DNA of 64,000 bases, taken from positions 124,001-188,000 of the forward strand of contig JAHUZV010000025.1 of the NCBI GenBank assembly GCA_019264575.1, written 5' to 3'. Shown in pieces: positions 1-7,246 of the stretch (position 1 is the stretch's first letter; each line of letters starts with the position of its first letter). The notes below the pieces were generated by a model that saw only the letters and a program-made list of their open reading frames with translations, searched no databases and was not told the origin of the DNA. Source of the stretch: Vulcanococcus sp. Its GTDB lineage: Bacteria; Cyanobacteriota; Cyanobacteriia; PCC-6307; Cyanobiaceae. A program made the translations under genes and the position numbers.

Positions 1-1571
1 CTTGTCATCAGCATGCTCAAAGCATTCATTGACTGCTTTGTACGCAAATTCCGGATGCCTAGATCTTCGGTCCATCCTTCTGCTCCACAGTTCCAGCTGT
101 GATTATCATCACCTCCATCACAGTTGTTCTCACCGTTGGCTTCGTTATGCTTATGGTTAAAAGAGACTAGATCTGCTAGCGTAAAGCCATCGTGGCAAGT
201 AATGAAGTTGATGGATGTTGCTGGAGACCTTCCGTTTGATTGATACAGGTCAGGGGAGCCTTGAACACGTTGTGCCATTTCTCCAACTTGGCCTTCATCC
301 CCCTTGAGATACTTTCTTGCAGTATCGCGGTACTTTCCATTCCACTCGGACCACCGCCCAAAAGCAGGAAATGTACCAACCTGGTAGAGCCCGCCGGCGT
401 CCCATGCTTCTGCGATGAGCTTGCATGAAGACAAAATAGGGTCAAAGGCTAGCGACTCAAGTAGAGGTGGATTGCTTAGGGGGGCTCCCCATGGGTCTCT
501 TCCTAAAATACTAGCGAGATCGAATCTGAATCCGTCAATATGATATTCGGATGCCCAGTAACGCAAGCAATCTAGCACCAGATTGCGTACAACCGGATTG
601 TTGCAATTGAGCGTATTCCCCGTGCCGCTGAAGTTAAAGTAATAGCCCTCAGGGGTTAGCATGTAGTAAATCTTGTTATCTAATCCTTTGAATGAGATTG
701 ATGGACCGCGTTCGTTGCCCTCAGCTGTATGATTAAAAACAACATCTAAAATAACCTCTATCCCAGCCTTGTGGAGTTCTTTAACAAGCTGCTTGAACTC
801 ATCAACTTGCATGCCAAACTTTCCAGAAGCTGCAAATCCGGCCTTCGGAGCAAAAAATGCAACTGTGCTGTATCCCCAATAGTTAAATAAACGCTCGCCG
901 GTGTCTGGATGAATTCGTGAGTTCTCGAATTCATCGAATTCAAAGACTGGCATCAGCTCGACAGCGTTGACGCCGAGCGCTTTTAGATAAGGAATCTTTT
1001 CGGTAATTCCGGCATATGTACCTTTAAACTTAACCCCAGATGTGTCGCTCTTGGTGAATGATCTAACATGCATTTCATAGATCACCAAGTCGGCATCGTT
1101 AATTTCGAGTGGGGAGTCACCCTCCCAATCGAAATCATCAAATGCGACACGAGAGCGATATTGGTATTGCTTACTCCAATCAGGCTCTACACCCCACTCC
1201 TCCCGACCTGAGAGAACCCTTGCATAGGGATCCATCAGGACATTTTCAGAGTTAAATCGATGCCCTTCCTCGGGATTATAAGGACCGTCAATTCTAAATC
1301 CATATTCTACGTCTTCGTAATCTAAGTCATAAACCACGATAGAATAGACATCGCCAATCCGATAGTGATCAGGTACTCGGATTTCTCCAAGTGGAGCTTC
1401 TTCGGAACGGCTGAATAGAACTAGCGTACAGGATGTGCCTGCTGAGGTGTAGACAGAGAAATTAAGACCACCTGGAACAGATGACACCCCAAACGGCAGA
1501 GGTTTACCCGGCCTGACGCGAAAACCTGAGATGGTATCGGTCGGCAGATTGTCTATCCTTTCGAGATCCAT
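1..1571 (-). CDS. glgX: Glycogen debranching enzyme GlgX (isoamylase-type GH13), C-terminus outside the window
   Basis: Cytoplasmic isoamylase-type enzyme that hydrolyses alpha-1,6 branch points of glycogen. The reading frame is open from the ATG at 1571 to the left edge, giving 523 N-terminal residues of a family usually near 700. An N-terminal CBM48-like beta domain (about residues 15-150) precedes the GH13 barrel. Visible motifs are DVVFNHT, the nucleophile region GFRFDLAS (Asp near residue 351), the acid/base region AEAWD (Glu near 387), and the GlgX-typical NEANGENNCDG stretch. It starts 6 bp after the stop of the STAS gene, so it is the last visible gene of a DJ-1, AGE, STAS, glgX operon. 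No clear Shine-Dalgarno is seen. Base composition is poorer in G+C than the central part of the window. The family call is firm; only the C-terminus is unseen. Confidence 0.93.
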   Translation of the reverse strand, partial: MDLERIDNLPTDTISGFRVRPGKPLPFGVSSVPGGLNFSVYTSAGTSCTLVLFSRSEEAPLGEIRVPDHYRIGDVYSIVVYDLDYEDVEYGFRIDGPYNPEEGHRFNSENVLMDPYARVLSGREEWGVEPDWSKQYQYRSRVAFDDFDWEGDSPLEINDADLVIYEMHVRSFTKSDTSGVKFKGTYAGITEKIPYLKALGVNAVELMPVFEFDEFENSRIHPDTGERLFNYWGYSTVAFFAPKAGFAASGKFGMQVDEFKQLVKELHKAGIEVILDVVFNHTAEGNERGPSISFKGLDNKIYYMLTPEGYYFNFSGTGNTLNCNNPVVRNLVLDCLRYWASEYHIDGFRFDLASILGRDPWGAPLSNPPLLESLAFDPILSSCKLIAEAWDAGGLYQVGTFPAFGRWSEWNGKYRDTARKYLKGDEGQVGEMAQRVQGSPDLYQSNGRSPATSINFITCHDGFTLADLVSFNHKHNEANGENNCDGGDDNHSWNCGAEGWTEDLGIRNLRTKQSMNALSMLMT

Positions 1572-1577
1572 AACTAG

Positions 1578-1904
1578 TTAGGAGTTGGGAATAGCTTCAA
1601 GCGAAGCGTGGATTGTGAAGAACTGATAGAACCCAGTAACTTTCATGGTATCTGCGATTTCTTCAGCGACTCCAATAAGGGCGAGTTCTACACCCATATC
1701 TTTGGTTTTCCGCTGAAGCGTCAGCAATGTGCGCAGACCTGCACTAGACATAAACGGGACTTCGGTCAACTCAAGAGCGACTGGATGTCCCTGCTTTAGT
1801 TCGGTGTCAATGAAATCTCGTAGGTCTCCAACAGTTTTTGAATCAACTTGGCCAGTGACACGGATGACTTGCCATTGACCAAAGCTTTCGAGGGCGACTT
1901 GCAT
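1578..1904 (-). CDS. STAS-domain anti-sigma-factor antagonist (SpoIIAA/RsbV type)
   Basis: Single-domain STAS protein of about 108 residues. In this family a serine is phosphorylated by an anti-sigma kinase and dephosphorylated by a PP2C/SpoIIE phosphatase, which decides whether a sigma factor or other target is released. The diagnostic segment is VPFMSSAGLRTLL; the second Ser of MSSAG aligns with the phosphorylated Ser of RsbV. I chose the ATG at 1904 because GAGG lies 9 nt upstream. A GTG at 1919 is also in frame and overlaps the stop of the upstream epimerase-like gene as GTGA. Either start implies translational coupling. No anti-sigma kinase is encoded in the window, but a SpoIIE-type phosphatase lies 5 kb away at 7247-9331. 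Its place between two carbohydrate genes suggests control of sugar metabolism, which is inference. Confidence 0.88.
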   Translation of the reverse strand: MQVALESFGQWQVIRVTGQVDSKTVGDLRDFIDTELKQGHPVALELTEVPFMSSAGLRTLLTLQRKTKDMGVELALIGVAEEIADTMKVTGFYQFFTIHASLEAIPNS

Positions 1905-1915
1905 CGTTTTAGACC

Positions 1916-3745
1916 TCACTTAGGTGAAACGGTAACCTTAACATGTACCCTCTGATCCGTTTCTGGCAGCTTCACGGTCAGGCCTTCGGCATCGAAATTG
2001 GTATATTCCTTGCCATCAATCTCACACTTGCTGATCTTCAGTGATCCCTTAGGAAGAATATCAGGTTCGACGCGAAGAACGCGATCCTTGAAGCCATTTG
2101 GCATGGGCTTGAAGTGGAGATCAAGTGGCCTCTTCTTGATCATGAGATCGATATAAACGGTGGAGAGGAAGCAAAGCTCAGTTGAGTGGTATGCACTCAT
2201 TGAGTGGCTACCCTTGAACCGTTCCGTTCCTACCAGGTAAGGAACCCCACTAGCAAGAACGTTGAAGTAGACTCCGCCGTCATTATTGTCCAAGAAGAAT
2301 GCGTTGTAGAAAGCAGCGGATTCATCGGCATACTTCTTGTACTCATCACTGTCAGGCATATGTCCTTGCAGGATTAGGTAGGCAAGAATTCCCTGCTCTT
2401 GCTGCCACCAAGCCTTCCTGTCATGCCAAGCGTACCGGTGGAACTTTTCATCTTCGCCAAGCACCCGCTCAACAACGTCATACCAACCAAACCGCTGGTT
2501 GTCGTAACCAACTTTCGGCATCAATCCTGCAATCTTCTTGGCAACATCTAGATAGACGTCTTTGTCCATCTCTGCATAGAATCGCATTAAGTTCCATGCA
2601 ATCTTCAGGTTGTGGCCTACGACAGCCCTATTTTGCTGCCATCCCCAGGTCTGATCCTTGCTCCAGTCATCAAAGAATTTTTCTTGTACGAAAGGACTTG
2701 CGTCGTAGTCAGGAAAATGTGTAGTGATGGTATCGAATGTATCCTCAAGCATTTTCTTGTAGCGCTCTTCCCCTGTCGCCAACCATAGATTAATCAGGTA
2801 GGCGGGTGCATGGTCGCCTACCGAGTTCCAGTTCTTCTTAGCTTTATTTCGTCCAAGGCTTTCTTCATGCGCGCTTAGTGTTACGGCATGGATGTGCGAG
2901 TAGTATCCCCCCTTCTCGTTGTCCTTAAAGCACTCATCAAACAAATCAACTGTTTTCTCTGCATCAGCAAGAATCCGCGGATCGCCCGTTAATCGATAGG
3001 TTTGTATGGGGCCAGCCAAAGCATAAATTTGTTCATAGGCCGGAATGCAATCGTAGTCGTCTCCAAATTCGGAAACCAAGAGCTTTTGCTCTTCACCACC
3101 AGCACTGACCTTCTGACCGTGATACCAATAGATCAGACCTGTATCGGTATCCGTGAACTTCATCTTGTCACGTAAATATTCAGTGCCCTTTTCGGCGGCG
3201 TCGAGATAAAGGTCTTTGCCGGTGAGCATGTAAGCGCATGCCATGCCATAGACCATGCGCGATATCGTATCCGTCTCCTGTAGAAAGTCCGAATCTGTCT
3301 TTCCACCAGTCAGGTTGATGAGAGTTCTATAGTTGGTGTAATCGATTGGCTGTTCAGGCGCGTTAAACTGCCACTTGCAGTACGATGCTGCGATCTGATC
3401 GATCTGGTTTACCCACCATCCTTTTTCATCGGCATATCGATATTCATCTTTGCTGTCTCCGGCAAAGATAATATAGTTGATCTCAAACTTTACCTTGTTT
3501 TCGGGAAAGAACGTACCGTAGGCAAAGATCATTTGCCCTGGAACCAGCAAGCGCTTTAAGTCGCCTGAGCGATCTGGCCACCCTTCGCCAAGATTCTGGG
3601 TTTGCTTTGCATAGGTGTTCCCTGTCAGCTTGCCTTCGTACGTTCTACCGTCGGATGTTTCAATCCCGACCATCTTGGTTGCTTCGTCATACTGAGTGAC
3701 GTAGCCAGAGATCAGATCTGAGAAAGTGAAGTTGAGGTCGTTCAT
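1916..3745 (-). CDS. AGE-superfamily epimerase/isomerase-like protein with an extra N-terminal domain
   Basis: The C-terminal 500 residues look like the (alpha/alpha)6 barrel of N-acylglucosamine 2-epimerases and cellobiose 2-epimerases. Visible family motifs are VVGHNLKIAW (the GH motif), RKAWWQQEQ (the K-x-W-W motif) and YHSTELC near the end. At 609 residues it is much longer than the usual 390-430. Residues 1 to about 100 form an additional beta-rich segment (GIETSDGRTYEGKLTG, LVPGQMIFAYGTFF) that I cannot assign. No signal peptide is seen, so it is probably cytoplasmic. It lies 56 bp downstream of the DJ-1 gene and overlaps the STAS gene if that uses its GTG start. The sugar substrate cannot be told from sequence; an uncharacterised glycoside-processing enzyme of the same fold is the alternative. 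Confidence 0.75.
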   Translation of the reverse strand: MNDLNFTFSDLISGYVTQYDEATKMVGIETSDGRTYEGKLTGNTYAKQTQNLGEGWPDRSGDLKRLLVPGQMIFAYGTFFPENKVKFEINYIIFAGDSKDEYRYADEKGWWVNQIDQIAASYCKWQFNAPEQPIDYTNYRTLINLTGGKTDSDFLQETDTISRMVYGMACAYMLTGKDLYLDAAEKGTEYLRDKMKFTDTDTGLIYWYHGQKVSAGGEEQKLLVSEFGDDYDCIPAYEQIYALAGPIQTYRLTGDPRILADAEKTVDLFDECFKDNEKGGYYSHIHAVTLSAHEESLGRNKAKKNWNSVGDHAPAYLINLWLATGEERYKKMLEDTFDTITTHFPDYDASPFVQEKFFDDWSKDQTWGWQQNRAVVGHNLKIAWNLMRFYAEMDKDVYLDVAKKIAGLMPKVGYDNQRFGWYDVVERVLGEDEKFHRYAWHDRKAWWQQEQGILAYLILQGHMPDSDEYKKYADESAAFYNAFFLDNNDGGVYFNVLASGVPYLVGTERFKGSHSMSAYHSTELCFLSTVYIDLMIKKRPLDLHFKPMPNGFKDRVLRVEPDILPKGSLKISKCEIDGKEYTNFDAEGLTVKLPETDQRVHVKVTVSPK

Positions 3746-3801
3746 GGTGGAGTGGTTCGTTGAGATTCAGAAGTGTTGGGTCAGATCAGCGTGGTTAGGA
3801 C

Positions 3802-4383
3802 TTACAGTGCGTTGACTGTATCTTTAAACCTTTCGACAAACACATTCACGCATCCAGGATGTTTACCTGTGATCAGCAAACCCTGTTGATGTAGTTCGAC
3901 AGTGCTACCATCTTCTGTGATAATCTCTGCCCCTGCATTCTCTACATCGCAAACTATGTTGTGGGCACAAGTGACTTGGCGTGATTTAATCAGTGTTGGG
4001 TCTGCGCAAAACAGCCAAAGGGAATGGCATATGGTGCCAATAGCTAGTTCTCCGCGATCCATCATGGCAACTGCGTCTCTTAGCAGGTTGACTGCCGGTG
4101 CCTGATTTGTTTGGCTGAGAGTTTCCTGGTAGCGAAGCCTATCCATGGCGTAGCCACCAATAAGGATTAATCCCTTGTAGTCGGCCAAGTTGACTTTGCT
4201 TACGCAGTGCTTAACAACGACCTTGCTTGTTTTGTCGTTCCCTTCGAACGTCAGAGACTCATTCCCCCATAGGTAAGAGGCGTAGTCAACGTCAATGCCA
4301 AAACTGGGAAAGTATTCGTTGAATACGTTGAATTCCGTTTCGTCATAGTGCTCTTCGATCAGCACGAGCACTTTTGTGGACAT
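3802..4383 (-). CDS. DJ-1/PfpI-family protein (glutamine amidotransferase-like fold)
   Basis: A protein of about 193 residues with the DJ-1/PfpI flavodoxin-like layout. The N-terminal strand is KVLVLIEEHYDETEFNV, and the glycine-rich turn GLILIGGYAMDRLRY is followed by the nucleophile elbow GTICHSLWLF with its conserved Cys-His. The C-terminal strand LLITGKHPGCVNVFVE matches the usual family ending. Members act as deglycases or glyoxalases on sugar-derived aldehydes, as peptidases, or as isocyanide hydratases; sequence alone does not decide. I use the ATG at 4383 because GGGAGAA lies 8 nt upstream; an ATG at 4398 overlaps that site. It is the first gene of the left-going carbohydrate operon, so a role in removing reactive sugar by-products is possible but inferred. 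Confidence 0.8.
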   Translation of the reverse strand: MSTKVLVLIEEHYDETEFNVFNEYFPSFGIDVDYASYLWGNESLTFEGNDKTSKVVVKHCVSKVNLADYKGLILIGGYAMDRLRYQETLSQTNQAPAVNLLRDAVAMMDRGELAIGTICHSLWLFCADPTLIKSRQVTCAHNIVCDVENAGAEIITEDGSTVELHQQGLLITGKHPGCVNVFVERFKDTVNAL

Positions 4384-4463
4384 TGAGAATTCTCCCAATC
4401 ACTTCCGTCAATTTAATGAGGTTGCCTCGGCGTGACCAGTTTGTCACAATCCGAAATGACTTC

Positions 4464-4482
4464 TTTGGCCTAAACGGCCAAA
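4464..4482. promoter_or_regulatory. 7-bp inverted repeat upstream of the DJ-1 gene
   Basis: TTTGGCC and GGCCAAA flank a 5-base spacer (TAAAC), giving a perfect dyad about 80 bp upstream of the DJ-1 start. The position suits an operator or a leader hairpin. There is no U-tract, so a terminator is unlikely. Confidence 0.35.
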
Positions 4483-4674
4483 TCGTAGCTGGTGTCTTCG
4501 TTGCGCCCTTCTGCCCCAGCTCTTGAATGCTGTACGACATTTTGCTGCTCCGGTTTTCTTCCTAAAGAATCGAGCCTTCATCAACCAGGGACGCTACGTG
4601 CCCAAAAGAAGTCATTTTGTGATCCAGTATCCATAGATACAATCCGATCTCCTGGGCTTAGTCGATGGCACTTG

Positions 4675-4692
4675 CTAAGTACTTCTACTTAG
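4675..4692. promoter_or_regulatory. 7-bp inverted repeat in the divergent intergenic region
   Basis: CTAAGTA and TACTTAG flank a 4-base loop (CTTC), a compact perfect hairpin roughly 290 bp upstream of the DJ-1 start and 550 bp upstream of the amylase start. No T-run follows on either strand. It could be an operator or part of a structured RNA; function is not established. Confidence 0.3.
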
Positions 4693-5245
4693 GTATCGCT
4701 GTCTTCCTGTTCTGATTGCTCTACTTGGTCATTTCAGGAACTTAGCGATGGGTCGCTGGTACTGCTTGTTCTGTTCAGTATCTCTTGCCCCGATGTCCTG
4801 CTACTTCCAGGCATCTGTTTGTTCTCTCGGTTAGCTCGGCTGCGCTTGTGCAGATTGCTTCCTCAACACATTCTCTCTGCGGCTCGAGGTCCTACCTCCC
4901 GATCAACCCTCAGCGTGGGCTTGGTGATCCAACAGGCTTTGTGGAGGATCATCTCCCCGCTGGCACCCATCCCCGCCTGAATTTGCTTGTGACGTTTTTG
5001 ATACATCTTGTTGACGAATGGCATTGGCCTGTCTTCCTTGGGATTGATGACCAATCCCCGGCCTGTCGTTCGTTCGCCTTATTTTCGACAACCATCCCAG
5101 TTCATAGCCAGACCACTGCGGAGTCTCTGCTTTTATCCATGTCATGCTCCTTGCAGAGTTCTTCGCTGATTGGTTTCACTTCGATGTGAGATATCTTTCC
5201 GTCTGACGGCATCTTCTTTTTTCCGCATTTTGCTTCACAGCCTTC

Positions 5246-7099
5246 ATGTCAAATTCTGCCTCTTCGTCGCCACTACCTGTTTCGCCTAACTCGTTTACGA
5301 CTGAGCGAGAATTCAGAGAAGAAGTTATCTACTTTATTATCGTTGACCGTTTCTTTGACGCAACTAGCGACGAGGAGGAACGGCGTGGCCTTTGGGACCG
5401 CGGCGAAACATCTGGCCTCTACGATAAAACATGGACGCAATGGGGAAAATATTGGGGCGGTAACTTACTTGGCATTATTGAGAAAATTCCCTATCTGCAG
5501 TCTCTTGGTGTGACCGCCGTTTGGCTTTCACCACTGTTTGAGCAGGTGGATGATATGCAATACGACCGCACGCCAATGCATGGCTATTGGACCAAGGACT
5601 TTAAGCGGATCAATCCGCGCTTTTTGCCAACTGATGATTCCAATAGTCTTTATCATTCCAATACGATCCGAAAGCTGGTTGACTCCCTTCATGCAGCTGA
5701 CATCAAGCTAATCCTTGATGTCGTATGTAATCACAGCTCGCCCGATATCAACGGTGTTAAGGGTCGCGTCTTTGACGATGGAAAACTCTTATGCGACTAC
5801 AATGACGATTCCGAAGGATTCTACCATCACAAGCCAGAAATCACAGACTGGGAAGATGAATATCAGCTTATTAACCATGAAATGTGCGGGCTTGCCACTT
5901 TTAACGAAAACAATCCTGCCTATCGGCGCTATATTAAGCAGGCCATCTGTGAATGGCTTGATATAGGCGTTGATGCGCTGAGGGTCGATACGCTTAAGCA
6001 TATGCCTGTCTGGTTCTGGCAGGAATTTACTGCTGATATTAAGTCATATAAGCCAGGTATCTTTATGTTTGGCGAGTACGGTTTTGGCAAGCCTTGGGAT
6101 CGTCGAACGGTCCAATATGCCAATCACTCGGGGATGTCCATTCTTGACTTTGGCCTTTGCGATGCGATTCGTTTTGCTTTTAGCGGCCAGCAAGAAGGTG
6201 GTTTTCGTCTCGTCGAATCATTGCTTCAGCATGATCATGTTTATTATCGCGCTAATGAGCTTGTTACGTTTATCGATAATCACGATATGCCTCGCTTTCT
6301 TTCGGTCTGTAGTAGTCAGCGCTCGCTTGAGCAGGCCTTGATCCTGTTGTTCTGTCTCCGTGGTGTTCCCTGTGTTTTTTATGGCACTGAGCAGTACCTC
6401 GTTAACAACACCGATGGTGGTAACGACCCCTATAACAGGCCAATGATGGAGTCATGGAGTATTGATTCCAACTGTTTTTCGTTGCTTGACTCTCTGATCT
6501 CTATACGTCGTCAAAACCAAGCTTTGACATTCGGTTCCCATCGGCAGGTCTACGTGTCGGAGCATATTTATGCATTTATGCGCACTTATCGTGACTGCCA
6601 TGCTCTCTGCGTACTCAACAAGGGTCCAGCTACCCAGGTTCAACTGGATCTTGGTGGGTGTTTTGGAGTGTCTGATCTGACTTGTATGTTGACGGACGCG
6701 ACTTTCCCCATCGTTGATGGTCGACTCTCAATTGCCCTTGAAACTGGTTCGGCCTATTTGTTTAGTTCTCCTGGCGAACGTGTCACTGGAGCTGTTGTCG
6801 CTACCTTTCAGATCAATGGTATCGAAACACAACCTGGCCAGAGAATTGTGATTACTGGTGATTGCCCAGAGCTCGGTGGCTGGGATCTCTCTCACGCGTA
6901 TGGTATGGAATATGTGAATCGAAATACTTGGATCTGTGAGGTTGGCTTTCGTGAATCTGTTAATACAGCGATCCGATTTAAGTATGCCGTTGTCGATGAG
7001 AGTAGTTCCGCTTCTATTCGTGAGGATATTCTTCCCCGTCAGCTCGTCTTACCTAGCACGGGACGGCAAAAAGTCGATAGTGTCTGGCAGGTGACTTAA
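5246..7099 (+). CDS. GH13 alpha-amylase / glucanotransferase-like enzyme with C-terminal CBM20 starch-binding domain
   Basis: A 617-residue alpha-glucan-acting enzyme. Motifs in order: DVVCNHSS (GH13 region I), DALRVDTLKHM with the Asp nucleophile near residue 246, FGEYGFG with the acid/base Glu near 276, and TFIDNHDMPRF with the transition-state Asp near 346. Residues about 516-612 match CBM20: ATFQINGIETQPGQ, GDCPELGGWD, then NTWICEV. The barrel plus CBM20 arrangement is common in cyclodextrin glucanotransferases and maltogenic amylases, but those are usually secreted; here no signal peptide is visible, so an intracellular glycogen or maltodextrin substrate is more likely. Hydrolysis versus transglycosylation cannot be settled. 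The ATG lacks a clear Shine-Dalgarno. It is followed by the SpoIIE phosphatase gene in the same direction. Confidence 0.9.
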   Translation: MSNSASSSPLPVSPNSFTTEREFREEVIYFIIVDRFFDATSDEEERRGLWDRGETSGLYDKTWTQWGKYWGGNLLGIIEKIPYLQSLGVTAVWLSPLFEQVDDMQYDRTPMHGYWTKDFKRINPRFLPTDDSNSLYHSNTIRKLVDSLHAADIKLILDVVCNHSSPDINGVKGRVFDDGKLLCDYNDDSEGFYHHKPEITDWEDEYQLINHEMCGLATFNENNPAYRRYIKQAICEWLDIGVDALRVDTLKHMPVWFWQEFTADIKSYKPGIFMFGEYGFGKPWDRRTVQYANHSGMSILDFGLCDAIRFAFSGQQEGGFRLVESLLQHDHVYYRANELVTFIDNHDMPRFLSVCSSQRSLEQALILLFCLRGVPCVFYGTEQYLVNNTDGGNDPYNRPMMESWSIDSNCFSLLDSLISIRRQNQALTFGSHRQVYVSEHIYAFMRTYRDCHALCVLNKGPATQVQLDLGGCFGVSDLTCMLTDATFPIVDGRLSIALETGSAYLFSSPGERVTGAVVATFQINGIETQPGQRIVITGDCPELGGWDLSHAYGMEYVNRNTWICEVGFRESVNTAIRFKYAVVDESSSASIREDILPRQLVLPSTGRQKVDSVWQVT

Positions 7100-7246
7100 C
7101 CCTCATCATCCCTTCTCCTCTGTTGGTTTTGTGTTTCAGGCTCTGAGGTGCGCCTCTGCCTGCCCATTTATTTGACAGTTGATAATGACTTTTCGTGCAC
7201 TTTTCTTTTGCAGCACCTATGCTTCCCATATGCAGCCACCCGTTCC

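Larger units (their letters stand above)
4384..5245. other. Long divergent intergenic region between the DJ-1 operon and the CBM20 amylase gene
   Basis: About 860 bases lie between two divergent transcripts, unusually long for this compact genome. Short open frames exist on both strands, but none shows a recognisable domain, a convincing ribosome binding site or family-like composition. Two short perfect inverted repeats are listed separately. The region probably holds both promoters and perhaps a long leader or small RNA. The plus strand is T-rich, with interrupted frames; an old degraded gene cannot be excluded. Confidence 0.5.

Noticed and set aside
1..1571. glgX as a pseudogene
   Set aside because: The reading frame is open with all visible catalytic motifs; it is only cut by the window edge.
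4785..5189. A 134-codon plus-strand frame and several minus-strand frames in the long intergenic region
   Set aside because: No domain, no good start, and composition unlike the neighbouring genes.
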